Numbered from the stretch's first letter, positions 8,408 to 17,969 are shown. The stretch is DNA of 64,000 nt from Candidatus Mediterraneibacter guildfordensis (GCA_019112735.1 DXIS01000037.1:1-64000); one strand, 5' to 3'. Made by a program: numbers and translations. The notes: generated by a model not told the origin, from the letters alone.

Positions 8408-9134
8408 TTTCCACCCGCTTCCTCACACGCAGAGCCACATCAGGATAATTCGTTATAACCGCCTCCAGGTCTTCACAGATAAACCGCTCCAGGTCTTCCT
8501 CCCGGTTAACTGTCCAGACACGGACTTTCAGCCCGCTTTCACGATATTTTTTCATAAAGTCTGACATATACATATGATATACGGCAGGATGCAGCCCGGA
8601 CACGCCCGTATCTTTCGCATATTTTTCCACTTCAAGGGGCACGTCGCTGTACAGGTAGGCCGTCTCCGCCTTTGCATTCAGACTGCGGATTTTCTGTACA
8701 CTGTAATGATTAAAAGAGGAATAGACAACCCGGTCTTCCATCTCGGTTTCTCTTACGATATCCAGTGTCTTTTTCTCTATATCCGGATACCAGAATATCC
8801 CCGTCTTCAATTCAATATTCACCTGCATCGTTCCCGTTTTCACATATTCCAGCACTTCTCTCAATGTAGGGATCCTGACCCCGCGATAACGTTCCATCCC
8901 GTTGTGAAAAGAAAATCCGTAAAGTTCCTGCAAAGTGTAGTCCCGGACAAACCCTTTTCCCGTGCTGGTCCTGTCGATGGTTTCATCATGGATCACCACG
9001 ACTTCCCCGTCTTTTGTCAGCTGTACATCAAGTTCGATCCCGTCCGCCTCCTGCTGCCGGGCCAGTTCAAATGCCGGCATCGTATTTTCCGGAGCATATC
9101 CGCTGGCTCCTCTGTGCGCAAATATTTTTGTCAT
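8400..9134 (-). CDS. ugpQ: Glycerophosphodiester phosphodiesterase, cytoplasmic
   Basis: The 244-aa protein has the GDPD signature HRGASGYAPENTMPAF near the N-terminus, the metal-binding ELDVQLTKDGEVVVIHDETI block, and the WTVN / YPD C-terminal strands of the TIM barrel. It splits glycerophosphodiesters to glycerol-3-phosphate and an alcohol. There is no signal peptide, so it acts inside the cell on imported substrate. I take the ATG at 9134 because AAGGA lies 8 nt upstream; a TTG two codons earlier is too close to it. It sits after the ugpCAEB importer, as in other ugp operons. Confidence 0.93.
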   Translation of the reverse strand: MTKIFAHRGASGYAPENTMPAFELARQQEADGIELDVQLTKDGEVVVIHDETIDRTSTGKGFVRDYTLQELYGFSFHNGMERYRGVRIPTLREVLEYVKTGTMQVNIELKTGIFWYPDIEKKTLDIVRETEMEDRVVYSSFNHYSVQKIRSLNAKAETAYLYSDVPLEVEKYAKDTGVSGLHPAVYHMYMSDFMKKYRESGLKVRVWTVNREEDLERFICEDLEAVITNYPDVALRVRKRVENA

Positions 9135-9161
9135 GATCAATATCCTTCCCGTCAGATTCTA

Positions 9162-9189
9162 AAAGCCGCCGGATCAGTTCGGCGGCTTT
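9162..9189 (-). terminator. Intercistronic stem-loop between ugpB and ugpQ
   Basis: AAAGCCGCCG (9162-9171) pairs perfectly with CGGCGGCTTT (9180-9189), with a short T run on the minus strand. It lies just after the binding-protein gene. It probably acts as a partial terminator or 3' stabiliser, giving more binding protein than enzyme, as is common in ABC importer operons. Confidence 0.7.
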
Positions 9190-9216
9190 ACTTGTATGGT
9201 CCATTATAACCATTTT

Positions 9217-10611
9217 TTATTCATTTACAAGATTATACTCTTCAATAGATTTATTAATGGAATCCGCCATACCCGCAACAGCTTCATCTGCCGTCACTTC
9301 TCCATTAAGCATGCTCTCGATCTCAGACTCAACGGTGGCTCTTGCCTCTGAGAATACACTGAGCAGTGCTCCCACATACTCCGGCGAAGAATCATGCAGC
9401 TGGTCGATCGCCGTCTGGAACTGCGGATACTGAGCGATATTATCTTTGAACACCTGCTCCTCCTGTGCCGCTGTCGTCACCGGGAAATACCCTGTCTGTG
9501 CATTCCAGTACGCCTGTGACTCCGGAGAAACAAGGAATTTCACGAACTCCCATGTAGCTCTCAGCTTCTTCGGATCCTGATTGTTCAGCGCCCACAAAGA
9601 TGCGCCGCCGATTGATACGCCGCCCTGGTCACTGTCTTTCACTGACGGGAAGTAAGCTGTTCCAACCTCGAATTTACCGTTTACATCCTGAAGGATCTGT
9701 TTAAGAGAAGCTGTTGATGCCAGCGTGATCGCTGATTTCCCTGCGGAGAAATCGGCAAGTCCCGCATCGCCGCCTTTTCCTACGACCGGAGCATATCCCT
9801 TATCATTCAGAGATTTCCATGCATTAAGAATATTTGCAGCGCCGCCGTTCTCATCGAATGCAACTGCCGTCGCCGCAGCTTCTCTTCCGTTTCCATTGTT
9901 CGCATAATCAAGCCCCTGCTTTCCAAGGAACTGCTCAAAGAACCATCCGTAGATGGATAATGACATGACTTCGCCTGCTCCGCCTTCGTTCAGGAGCTTG
10001 TCACCGATAGCCTCAATCCCCTCAAGGCTGGTCGGGATTTCCGTTATCCCCGCTTTCTCAAATATATCTTTATTGTAATACATCAGCGGTGTGGATGAGT
10101 TGAACGGCATGGAATACAGCTGGTCATCGATTGTATAATACGCGGCCAGGTTCGGCTCGATCTGCGAGAGATCGTAATTGTCCGCATCCACCATCTGCTG
10201 CATCGGAATGATCCAGCCGGAATCGATCATAAAGCGGGTTCCGATCTCATATACCTGCACCAGATCCGCACCCATGGAACCGATCTGCGCACTTCTCAGT
10301 TTGTTAAGCGCATCATCGTATTCACCCTGGAACTCAGATACTACTGTGATGCCCAGCTCATTCTGCTCATTGAAGCGCTTTACCAGCTCATCGATCGCCT
10401 GTCCGTTCACACCGCCCATTGAGTGCCAGAATGTGATCTCTGTGCCGTCCACCTCGTCGGCTCCTGCCATCTCTACGGTCTCTGCCGCCGCGCCGGTTCC
10501 TTCACCTTCCTGCGCGGCTGCCTGATCCTCCAGGCTCTTTCCGCCGCATCCTGCGAGCAGGCCGACTGTCATAACTGCCGCCATTAAAATTGATACAACT
10601 CTCTTTTTCAT
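9217..10611 (-). CDS. ugpB: ABC importer substrate-binding lipoprotein (glycerol-3-phosphate/glycerophosphodiester type)
   Basis: The 464-aa protein has a lipoprotein signal peptide with lipobox LLAGC (Cys22), then a low-complexity linker and a family 1 extracellular solute-binding domain beginning EITFWHSMGGVNGQAIDELV. The WHSM start and the SMPFNSSTPLMYYNKDIFEKAG block match UgpB-like proteins. It captures substrate at the outer face of the membrane for UgpA/UgpE. It lies 53 nt after ugpE. The substrate is inferred from gene order (ugpC-A-E-B-Q), not from binding residues. Confidence 0.88.
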   Translation of the reverse strand: MKKRVVSILMAAVMTVGLLAGCGGKSLEDQAAAQEGEGTGAAAETVEMAGADEVDGTEITFWHSMGGVNGQAIDELVKRFNEQNELGITVVSEFQGEYDDALNKLRSAQIGSMGADLVQVYEIGTRFMIDSGWIIPMQQMVDADNYDLSQIEPNLAAYYTIDDQLYSMPFNSSTPLMYYNKDIFEKAGITEIPTSLEGIEAIGDKLLNEGGAGEVMSLSIYGWFFEQFLGKQGLDYANNGNGREAAATAVAFDENGGAANILNAWKSLNDKGYAPVVGKGGDAGLADFSAGKSAITLASTASLKQILQDVNGKFEVGTAYFPSVKDSDQGGVSIGGASLWALNNQDPKKLRATWEFVKFLVSPESQAYWNAQTGYFPVTTAAQEEQVFKDNIAQYPQFQTAIDQLHDSSPEYVGALLSVFSEARATVESEIESMLNGEVTADEAVAGMADSINKSIEEYNLVNE

Positions 10612-10664
10612 CTTTTTTCTCCTTTAATCTTCAACTTGTCTGTTACTGATCGTTCTATGTAAAC

Positions 10665-11582
10665 TTATCCTTTTACCGCTCCCGAGAACATACCGCGGAT
10701 CAGCTGCTTCTGCCCTACGATAAAGATCGAGATCGACGGGATAATGATCATGACAACGCCTGCGATCATCATCGTGATCGACTGGGAATCCACACTGTTC
10801 AGCATACTGATCCCGATCTGGACCGTCCTCATATCATTGGATCCGGTAACAAGCAGTGGCCACATGTACATATTCCATGCATTGATAAAGGTGTAGACCG
10901 CCATTGCCCCGATCGCTGATTTGGTCAGCGGGAGAAGGATCTTCACAATAAACCTCAGATTGCCGCATCCGTCCAGCTTCGCCGATTCATACAGTGATTT
11001 CGGAAAAGTCATGTAAAACTGACGGAACAGGAATATTCCCATTGCAGAGGTCAGATACGGAATGATCAGTACCGGATAAGTGTCCAGCATTCCCAGATTT
11101 CCCACTGTCAGGTAGTTGGAAATGATCGTCGCCTCGCCCGGAACCATCATGGTTGCCATAACCAGCATAAAGAGGATTCCCTTTCCTTTAAACTCAAGGA
11201 ACGAAAATGCGAACGCCGCCAGCGAACATGTAATGATCTGTCCGACTGTGATACATCCCGCCATAATAAATGAGTTCAGAATAAATCTCAGCAGCGGGAC
11301 ATTTGTAAACGCATCTGCGAAATTCTGGAGTGTCGGATGCTGCGGAAGAATATTCAGCTCTGTAGTGAACAGTTCTCCGGACGGCATAAATGCAATGCTC
11401 ACCGCATAGAGCAGAGGCAGCAGGATAACAAAAGCCATCACCACATTTCCTGCCAGAAGCCCGCCTGTACGAAGCCGCCTTCTTGTCAGGGCCTTTGCAT
11501 TCATCCGCTTCTTCAGCGCCAGCAGTTCTTCTCTGCTGATCGTATTTCTGGGCGAAACCGCCATCGTATCTGTCTGGCTCAT
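10665..11582 (-). CDS. ugpE: ABC importer permease, UgpE type
   Basis: This 305-aa protein has about six membrane segments, the first around residues 44-66, and the MalG-type EAA loop YESAKLDGCGNLRFIVKILLPLTKS (given here in two parts: YESAKLDGCGN, then RFIVKILLPLTKS) that docks the ATPase. It forms the membrane channel with UgpA. Its start codon shares one base with the ugpA stop (TGATG), so translation is coupled. A rather long, basic N-terminal tail of about 40 residues precedes the first helix. Confidence 0.92.
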   Translation of the reverse strand: MSQTDTMAVSPRNTISREELLALKKRMNAKALTRRRLRTGGLLAGNVVMAFVILLPLLYAVSIAFMPSGELFTTELNILPQHPTLQNFADAFTNVPLLRFILNSFIMAGCITVGQIITCSLAAFAFSFLEFKGKGILFMLVMATMMVPGEATIISNYLTVGNLGMLDTYPVLIIPYLTSAMGIFLFRQFYMTFPKSLYESAKLDGCGNLRFIVKILLPLTKSAIGAMAVYTFINAWNMYMWPLLVTGSNDMRTVQIGISMLNSVDSQSITMMIAGVVMIIIPSISIFIVGQKQLIRGMFSGAVKG

Positions 11583-12448
11583 CAGTAGCTCACTCCTTTC
11601 TTTTCAATCCGGAACATCACAAGGGTGATCAGCATTATGATAATAAACAGAACCACGGACTGTGCCGCTGCACTGCCGAATCTGTAATTGAAAAATGCAT
11701 CACGGTAGATTGAATACACAATTACATTTGTCGCCTCATCCGGACCGCCTTCCGTCAGGATCTTGATCTGTCCGAATGACTGGAACGCCTGGATAATATT
11801 AACCACCAGCGTATAAAACATGATCGGAGAAAGTCCCGGCAGCGTCAGACTGAAAAACTTCTGCACGCTGCTCGCACCGTCCACGGATGCTCTTTCATAG
11901 ATCGTCTCGTCAATGTTTCCAAGTCCTGCCGAGAAATACAGGAAATTGATCCCGCTGTTCAGCCAGGCTGTCAGGATCGCCACACAATACAGCGCTGTGT
12001 CAGGATCATTCAGCCAGTTAATATCCAGTCCCAGCAGCTTATTTACAATGCCGACTGTCGGATGCAGCATGATCTGAAATACCATTGCCGCAGAACTGGA
12101 CGCGATCGCCATCGGAAGCGCATAAGACGTACTGAAAAACCGGATGCCCGGGAACGCCTTATTACACAGCACTGCCGCGATCAGACCCAGCAGCATGCCG
12201 CCTACTACAACGATCACCACAAAGATCAGCGTAACTTTCAGACTGTTGCGGAAAGACTCCGAAGCCAGCAGATCCATATAGTTCTGCAGCCCCACAAAAA
12301 TCTTCGCCTGCCCCATCTTATCCGTCAGGAAAAGACTCAGGAAAATCGTCTTAAAAAACGGATAAAAGAGGAATACCGCAAACACCAGCATACATGGTAT
12401 AAGATAAAAATATGGTGTGATACTTAACTTTTTCTTCTGGGTATTCAT
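11582..12448 (-). CDS. ugpA: ABC importer permease, UgpA type
   Basis: The 288-aa protein begins with the usual short tail and first helix (TPYFYLIPCMLVFAVFLFYPFF), has about six helices, and the EAA loop YERASVDGASSVQKFFSLTLPG (split: YERASVDGASS, VQKFFSLTLPG). It pairs with UgpE. The ATG overlaps the ugpC stop by 4 nt (ATGA), so the first three genes of the operon are tightly coupled. Confidence 0.92.
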   Translation of the reverse strand: MNTQKKKLSITPYFYLIPCMLVFAVFLFYPFFKTIFLSLFLTDKMGQAKIFVGLQNYMDLLASESFRNSLKVTLIFVVIVVVGGMLLGLIAAVLCNKAFPGIRFFSTSYALPMAIASSSAAMVFQIMLHPTVGIVNKLLGLDINWLNDPDTALYCVAILTAWLNSGINFLYFSAGLGNIDETIYERASVDGASSVQKFFSLTLPGLSPIMFYTLVVNIIQAFQSFGQIKILTEGGPDEATNVIVYSIYRDAFFNYRFGSAAAQSVVLFIIIMLITLVMFRIEKKGVSY

Positions 12449-13593
12449 GATCGCACCTCCTCTGCATAAAACAGATTTTCTTCCGTGTCACTGTCAAAAA
12501 GATGGATCCGCTCCGGGTCAAAATACAGGCGGACCGCTTCACCTGTGCGCGTTTTGTTCTCCGGTTTCATACGCGCCGTATGTGATCTTCCCTGCTCATC
12601 AAAGTAAAGGAATACTTCCGCGCCAAGCAGTTCACGGGCTGTAATGATCTCAGTCATTCCCTCGGTCGCTTTTTCAAAGCCCTTTTCTGCCGCTTCTTCT
12701 TCCGTATAGATATCTTCCGGACGGATGCCCAGTGTCACTTTCCGGTTCAACGCTTTCAGCTTCGCCATCTCTGCGCGGTATCCGTTCAGTTTCACCTTGC
12801 GTCCGCTGTTTCTGTCCCCGATATACACTACGATTTCCCCGGCCTCCTCTGCGACTTCCGCCTGAAAGAAATTCATAGCCGGCGATCCGATGAATCCTGC
12901 CACAAACAGATTGGCAGGATTGTTATAAAGTTCGATCGGCGCTTCCACCTGCTGCACGATCCCGTCCTTCATAACCACGATCCTTGTACCAAGTGTCATG
13001 GCTTCTGTCTGGTCATGCGTCACATAAATGATCGTTGTTTCAAGTTCTTTATGAAGTTTTGCCAGTTCGATCCGCATCTGCGCTCTCAGCTTCGCATCCA
13101 GATTAGACAGGGGCTCATCCATCAGGAAGGCCTTCGGCTTCCGTATAATGGCGCTTCCGATGGCTACCCTCTGTTTCTGTCCGCCGGACAGCGCCGCCGG
13201 TTTCCGGTCCAGAAGATGCTCGATCTCCAGTGTTCTCGCCACTTTATGTACCCGCTCGTCAATATCTTTCTTCGGAACTTTCCGGATCTTCAGAGCATAC
13301 GCAAGATTGCCGTACACGGTCATATTCGGATACAATGCATAGTTTTGAAATACCATGGAAAGCCCCCGGTCTTTCGGCTCATAATAATTGCACAATTCAC
13401 CATCGATCCACAACTCACCGTCACTGATGTCTTCCAGTCCCGCGATCATCCTAAGCGTCGTGGATTTCCCGCAGCCTGACGGTCCGACAAAGATGATGAA
13501 TTCCCTGTCCCTGATGTCGAGATTGAAATCTTTCACTGCAAAGCTGCCTTTTTCAAACTCTTTGCACACATTTCTCAGTATAATCTCTGACAC
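12445..13593 (-). CDS. ugpC: ABC importer ATP-binding protein, UgpC/MsmK type
   Basis: The 382-aa ATPase has Walker A GPSGCGKST (about 37-45), signature LSGGQKQR, Walker B FLMDEPLSNLD and an H-loop YVTHDQTEA, followed by a C-terminal TOBE/regulatory domain from about residue 240. The length and TOBE domain are those of the CUT1 importer ATPases (MalK, UgpC, MsmX). It powers UgpA/UgpE. It is the first gene of the cluster; the 278 nt upstream hold an argF terminator and AT-rich sequence without a promoter I would defend. Confidence 0.92.
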   Translation of the reverse strand: MSEIILRNVCKEFEKGSFAVKDFNLDIRDREFIIFVGPSGCGKSTTLRMIAGLEDISDGELWIDGELCNYYEPKDRGLSMVFQNYALYPNMTVYGNLAYALKIRKVPKKDIDERVHKVARTLEIEHLLDRKPAALSGGQKQRVAIGSAIIRKPKAFLMDEPLSNLDAKLRAQMRIELAKLHKELETTIIYVTHDQTEAMTLGTRIVVMKDGIVQQVEAPIELYNNPANLFVAGFIGSPAMNFFQAEVAEEAGEIVVYIGDRNSGRKVKLNGYRAEMAKLKALNRKVTLGIRPEDIYTEEEAAEKGFEKATEGMTEIITARELLGAEVFLYFDEQGRSHTARMKPENKTRTGEAVRLYFDPERIHLFDSDTEENLFYAEEVRS

Positions 13594-13756
13594 GGTCTCT
13601 CTCTCCTTTCATTTATCAGCGTCTTCCTGTTTCTTTTCTACATGTCCTTCTCAAGCACGCAATCGATATTTTAAATAATTCCGAAAAACACAGCTATCAT
13701 TCTTGTAGAAAACTTACGTGAAGAAACGGTAAACAATTGTGTTGAAATGTAAAATA

Positions 13757-13826
13757 CAAAAACCTTCTGTACCTGCCTGGAACACTCCGGAATTCCGGAA
13801 TTTCCGACAGATACAGAAGGTTTCCC
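13757..13826 (-). terminator. Terminator-like long hairpin downstream of argF
   Basis: AAACCTTCTGTA (13760-13771) pairs with TACAGAAGGTTT (13812-13823), a perfect 12-bp stem. The interior holds a second perfect palindrome, CCGGAATTCCGG. On the minus strand the stem is followed by TTTTTGTATTTTA. It lies 49 nt after the argF stop. Confidence 0.7.
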
Positions 13827-13871
13827 TTCATCGTCTGTATAAAATATATTTTTTACAGAATTATTACATTC

Positions 13872-14861
13872 CTACTGTCCCAGCGTCGCCATCATGACAG
13901 CCTTGATCGTATGCATGCGGTTCTCCGCCTCGTCAAACACTTTGGACTGCGGAGATTCGAACACTTCGTCCGTCACTTCCATATCCGTGATGCCGAACCG
14001 TTCGCCCATCTCTTTGCCGACTTTTGTCTTCAGGTCGTGGAATGCCGGCAGGCAGTGCAGGAAGATCGCCGTATCCTTCGCATTTGCCATAACTTCCTTC
14101 GTCACTTTATACGGGGAGAGTTCTCTGATCCGCTTCTCCCATACCTCGTCCGGCTCGCCCATGGATACCCACACATCCGTGTAGATGACGTCGGCGTCTT
14201 TTGTTCCTTCTTTTACATCGCTGGTCAGCGTGATCGTGGAACCGGACGCCTTTGCATACTCCTCGCACTGGGCCACCAGCTCCGGGTTCGGGAAATACTC
14301 TTCTGTCGTACACGCCACGAAATCAAGTCCCAGTTTGGAGCATGCCACCATCAGGGAATTGCCCATGTTGTAGCGGGCGTCTCCCATATAGACCAGCTTC
14401 AGTCCTTTCAGCGTCCCGAAGTTCTCACGGATGGTCAGCATATCGGCCAGCATCTGGGTCGGGTGGTATTCATTCGTCAGGCCGTTCCACACCGGCACGC
14501 CGGCATATTTCGCCAGTTCTTCCACAAGCTCCTGACCGAAGCCGCGGTACTCGATGCCGTCAAACATCCGGCCAAGCACGCGGGCGGTATCCTCGATACT
14601 CTCCTTCTTGCCGATCTGGGAGCCCGTCGGGCCGAGATAGGTCGTGCCCATACCCATGTCATGCGCGGCCACTTCAAATGCACAGCGGGTCCGGGTGCTG
14701 TCTTTCTCAAAGATCAGCGCCACATTTTTCCCGTGCCAGTTGTCCACCGGCTCGCCGTTTTTCTTTTTTGCCTTTACTTCCGCCGAAAGGTCGATCAGGT
14801 AAGTGATCTCCTCCGGTGTAAAATCTTTTAATGTAAGAAAATTACGTCCTTTTAAATTCAT
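13872..14861 (-). CDS. argF: Ornithine carbamoyltransferase
   Basis: The 329-aa enzyme has the carbamoyl-phosphate motif [10 protein letters not shown] (STRTR at 55-59), the HPTQMLADM motif, and the ornithine-site HCLPAFHD near residue 270. It makes citrulline from ornithine and carbamoyl phosphate in the cytosol. The ATG at 14861 follows GAGGGATAAGATC; an upstream in-frame start adds 26 unlikely residues. No other arginine gene is adjacent, so biosynthetic (argF) versus catabolic (arcB) use is not settled; no arginine deiminase or carbamate kinase gene is nearby, which favours biosynthesis. Confidence 0.95.
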   Translation of the reverse strand: MNLKGRNFLTLKDFTPEEITYLIDLSAEVKAKKKNGEPVDNWHGKNVALIFEKDSTRTRCAFEVAAHDMGMGTTYLGPTGSQIGKKESIEDTARVLGRMFDGIEYRGFGQELVEELAKYAGVPVWNGLTNEYHPTQMLADMLTIRENFGTLKGLKLVYMGDARYNMGNSLMVACSKLGLDFVACTTEEYFPNPELVAQCEEYAKASGSTITLTSDVKEGTKDADVIYTDVWVSMGEPDEVWEKRIRELSPYKVTKEVMANAKDTAIFLHCLPAFHDLKTKVGKEMGERFGITDMEVTDEVFESPQSKVFDEAENRMHTIKAVMMATLGQ

Positions 14862-14898
14862 GATCTTATCCCTCGCTCTTCTGTATGAAACATGCTTT

Positions 14899-14928
14899 AT
14901 TATACATTCCGCCACGCATAAAATGCAA
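14899..14928 (-). promoter_or_regulatory. Promoter of argF
   Basis: On the minus strand TTGCAT (complement of 14923-14928) and a perfect TATAAT (complement of 14899-14904) are 18 bp apart, about 38 nt upstream of the argF start. TTATGC is repeated just upstream of and inside the spacer, which might form part of an ArgR site, but it is not a convincing ARG box. Confidence 0.7.
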
Positions 14929-14948
14929 TACCCGTGCATAAATTTTCA

Positions 14949-14985
14949 TATTTAAAGGCAGAGCCCGCTTCCGTACTCTGCCTTT
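14949..14985 (-). terminator. Terminator of the SpoU-type methyltransferase gene
   Basis: AAAGGCAGAG (14954-14963) pairs with CTCTGCCTTT (14976-14985). It lies 9 nt after the methyltransferase stop codon, upstream of the argF promoter. Confidence 0.82.
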
Positions 14986-14994
14986 TATTCTGAT

Positions 14995-15798
14995 CTATTT
15001 TCTTCTCTGCCTGCCCGCTTCAAACATCAGGACAGCCGCGGCCACCGCCGCGTTCAGCGATTCCGCTCTCCCGCACATGGGGATCAGGATCCGCCGGTCC
15101 GCGCATGCGGCCACCTCGTCCCGCAGCCCGTTCCCCTCATTCCCGATGAGGAACGCGCAGCCGGTTGTATAATCCTCCTCATCATATGCACGTTCACCGG
15201 CGAGATGCGCGGCATAGACGAGGATCCCTTCCTTCTTCAGTTCTCCGATGACGCCCGGCAGGTCCTCCACATAAAGGAACGGCATCCTGAGCACCGCGCC
15301 CATGGTGGAGCGCACCACCTTCGGGTTATAAATATCCACGCAGTCACTGCTCAGGATGATCCCGGTCACCCCTGCCGCCTCCGCGGTGCGGAAAATGGTC
15401 CCGAGGTTGCCCGGGTCCTGCAAATTATCCAGTACGAGCACATGGGCTTTCGCCGGCTCTGCGCCGAGGATATCCGGCATGCGGTAGTCTCTGCGTTCCA
15501 CGACCGCCAGGATCCCCTGGGGCGTCTTCGTCCCGGACACATGGTCGAATACCGGGTCCGCCAGGATCTCCGTCAGCCCGGCCCTTTTAAGCCCTTCCGC
15601 TTCCGCCGCATTTTTCTTCGCATAACTTTCTGACAGGTAGATCTTCCGGATCTTCCCCTGCCATGCAGAATCAGCCGTCAGTTCCCCCGCCATCCGCGGT
15701 CCTTCTATCAGAAATACGCCCGCTTCGTCTCTTGCCCGGCTCTTTTTCATCAGCCGGACCAGTTCTTTCACCTGCGCGTTGGCTGTACTTGTGATCAT
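14995..15798 (-). CDS. TrmH/SpoU family RNA 2'-O-methyltransferase
   Basis: The 267-aa protein has an N-terminal substrate-binding part (MITSTANAQVKELVRLMKKS, EGPRM) and the SPOUT knot motifs: NLQDPGNLGTIFRTAEA (motif 1), FLIGNEGNGL (motif 2) and IPMCGRAESLNAAVAAAV (motif 3), which together bind S-adenosylmethionine in the trefoil knot. Such enzymes methylate a ribose in 23S rRNA or tRNA; the exact target is not readable. Its start overlaps the ktrA stop by one base (TGATG), so it is the last gene of a ktrB-ktrA-methyltransferase unit. Confidence 0.93.
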   Translation of the reverse strand: MITSTANAQVKELVRLMKKSRARDEAGVFLIEGPRMAGELTADSAWQGKIRKIYLSESYAKKNAAEAEGLKRAGLTEILADPVFDHVSGTKTPQGILAVVERRDYRMPDILGAEPAKAHVLVLDNLQDPGNLGTIFRTAEAAGVTGIILSSDCVDIYNPKVVRSTMGAVLRMPFLYVEDLPGVIGELKKEGILVYAAHLAGERAYDEEDYTTGCAFLIGNEGNGLRDEVAACADRRILIPMCGRAESLNAAVAAAVLMFEAGRQRRK

Positions 15799-16460
15799 CA
15801 GCGTTTACCTTTCCTTGCATCAAACTTCTGCAGAATATCATTTGCTCCGATCATGATCAGGATGGCGTTCTCCGGCAGCGGCTCCATCGGGTCAAATGTA
15901 ACGTCAACCTGTTTGTTGATGATAATACCGACTACGTTGATGCCGAAACGTTCACGGACACGGAGCTCCGCGAGGCATTTGCCCTGCCACGGTTCCGGCA
16001 CGACCGCCTCGACCATGCTGTAATCATCGGACAGCTCGATCCAGTCTGAAAATTCCTTTGCCACCAGGTTCTTCGCCACGCGGCTGCCCATCTCGATCTC
16101 CGGATATACGACCGCGTCCGCGCCCACTTTCTTCAGGATCGTGCCCTGAAGCTTATCTTTTGCCTTCGCCAGCACCTTCGGGATCCCCATGTCCTTGCAG
16201 AGCATGGTCGCCATAATGCTCGCCTCAAAGTTCTCGGAAACGGCCACGACCGCTCCGTCCAGATTCCTTCCGCCCAGCGCTTCCAGCGCCTCCGGGTCGG
16301 ATACGTCCGCCTTCAGTGCGTAAGACACCTCCTCTGAGATCTCCTGGATCTTCTCAGCGGAATCATCCACCACCAGCACATCCGCGCCCATCTTCTCCAG
16401 TGTCAGCGCCACGCTCCATCCGAAGCTTCCCAGTCCAAGTACTGCAAATTGTTTACTCAT
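15798..16460 (-). CDS. ktrA: Potassium uptake regulatory subunit KtrA/KtrC (RCK protein)
   Basis: The 220-aa protein starts with a Rossmann fold, FAVLGLGSFGWSVALTLEKMG (split: FAVLGLGSFG, WSVALTLEKMG), binding NAD(H)/ATP, with VVDDS at the second strand, and ends with a TrkA_C domain (about 140-215, WQGKCLAELRVRERFGINVVG), which in relatives binds c-di-AMP. It forms an octameric ring under KtrB and gates potassium uptake. It lies 65 nt after ktrB. Confidence 0.94.
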   Translation of the reverse strand: MSKQFAVLGLGSFGWSVALTLEKMGADVLVVDDSAEKIQEISEEVSYALKADVSDPEALEALGGRNLDGAVVAVSENFEASIMATMLCKDMGIPKVLAKAKDKLQGTILKKVGADAVVYPEIEMGSRVAKNLVAKEFSDWIELSDDYSMVEAVVPEPWQGKCLAELRVRERFGINVVGIIINKQVDVTFDPMEPLPENAILIMIGANDILQKFDARKGKR

Positions 16461-16525
16461 TTTTCTGTTCTCCTGTTTTTATTATTGTTATTATAAAGAA
16501 CCATTTCTTTTCAAATGCATCACGT

Positions 16526-17911
16526 TTAGCCGAGCATGACCTTCTTCTCCGGCAGCTCGCGGAACTGATCGCTCTTATGCGATTTGCCGGCAAATACAAG
16601 GGCCATGGTCATCGGTCCGATACGGCCCACATACATGAGGATCATAAGCACCACATGGCTCGCCCTCGTAAGATGCGGCGTCAGATCCGCCGAAAGCCCG
16701 ACTGTACCGATCGCCGAGGACGCCTCATACATCAGGTTCAGGAACTCGGCCTGCGGGTCGAAGATCGACATGGCCGCGACCGCTGTCAGCCAGAATGTAA
16801 AGGTGATCATTGTGATTGCCAGCGCGGACCGGATGCTTTCCATCGCCAGTTTCCGGCCGAAACATTCCGTATCCTTGTGCCCTCTCAGGACAGAGATAAC
16901 GGTCAGGGCGACCAGCGCGAATGTGGTCGTTTTGATACCGCCCGCCGTACCGGCCGGGGAACCTCCGATAAACATCAGGATGCAGCCCAGCAGCCGGGAG
17001 CTCTCCGTCAGCCCCGACTGAGACACAGAGGCAAATCCCGCCGTACGCGTGGTCACCGACTGGAAGGCAGAAGCCAGCACCTTCTCCGGTACGCTTAAGT
17101 CCGCCATGGTCTCCGGGTTATTGAACTCCAGCAGGAAATACCCGAGCGTGCCGCCCAGGATCAGGACCGCCGTCATGATCAGGACGATCTTACTCTGAAG
17201 GCCGAGCCTTGTGAAGATCCTTCGTTTCGCGCCGCTCTCACCCGCACCTTTCTTCGCCGTCACGAAGATATCATGCCACACCGGGAATCCGAGACCGCCC
17301 ATCACGATCAGGAACATGGTCGTCAGGCTCACCAGCGGCGAATCCACATACTGCATAAAGCTGGTGGAACCGATAATGTCGATCCCGGCGTTGCAGAAGC
17401 CGGAGATGGAATGGAACACCCCGTACCAGATCCCTTTTACAAGACCGAACTCCGGCACGAATTTAATTGAAAAAAGAACCGCTCCGATCCCTTCCACGAT
17501 AAACGTTCCCCGGATGATCCGGATGATGAACTTCACCAGTCCGGAAAGCGTATCAAGCCCGTAGGCCTCCTGGATCAGCACCCTGCTTTTCATGGAGATC
17601 TTCTTGCCAAGCAGCAGGAAGAAAAGCACCGTACAGGCGATCACCCCCAGACCTCCGATCTGGATAAGGATCATAACCACGATCTGTCCGGCCAGCGTAA
17701 ACTGTTCCGCCGGAACGACTGTAACCAGTCCGGTCACGCATACGGATGTGACAGATGTAAAAAGCGCATCGATAAATGCGATCGGCTGCTGGTTGCAGAA
17801 TGGCAGCCACAGGATAAAGCCGCCCAGAAAAATCACCCCGAAGAATCCGAGCGCCACGATCTGCATCGTGTTCAGCCGCACTCTTCTGGGGCTTTTATCT
17901 CTCCTGTCCAT
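16526..17911 (-). CDS. ktrB: Potassium transporter KtrB/TrkH family
   Basis: The 461-aa protein is strongly hydrophobic with the repeated M-P-M layout of the Trk/Ktr/HKT superfamily; selectivity-filter-like glycines occur in FTSVTSVCVTGLVTV, SISGFCNAGIDI, SVTTRTAGFASV and SAIGTVGLSADLT. The start at 17911 is set by GGGAGG six nt upstream; an earlier in-frame ATG lacks a site. It pairs with the downstream KtrA to import potassium. Confidence 0.94.
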   Translation of the reverse strand: MDRRDKSPRRVRLNTMQIVALGFFGVIFLGGFILWLPFCNQQPIAFIDALFTSVTSVCVTGLVTVVPAEQFTLAGQIVVMILIQIGGLGVIACTVLFFLLLGKKISMKSRVLIQEAYGLDTLSGLVKFIIRIIRGTFIVEGIGAVLFSIKFVPEFGLVKGIWYGVFHSISGFCNAGIDIIGSTSFMQYVDSPLVSLTTMFLIVMGGLGFPVWHDIFVTAKKGAGESGAKRRIFTRLGLQSKIVLIMTAVLILGGTLGYFLLEFNNPETMADLSVPEKVLASAFQSVTTRTAGFASVSQSGLTESSRLLGCILMFIGGSPAGTAGGIKTTTFALVALTVISVLRGHKDTECFGRKLAMESIRSALAITMITFTFWLTAVAAMSIFDPQAEFLNLMYEASSAIGTVGLSADLTPHLTRASHVVLMILMYVGRIGPMTMALVFAGKSHKSDQFRELPEKKVMLG

Positions 17912-17969
17912 AATATCCTCCCAATTCAAGAAAACGAATGTACTGACATCCGTTTCGCATTGCATTGCT

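Noticed and set aside
13594-13756. A catabolite-repression (cre) site upstream of ugpC
   Set aside because: The sequence around 13721-13738 has only partial similarity to the cre consensus and no clear promoter beside it.
14905-14945. An arginine-repressor box at argF
   Set aside because: TTATGC repeats are present but the symmetric AATTCA core expected of an ARG box is not.
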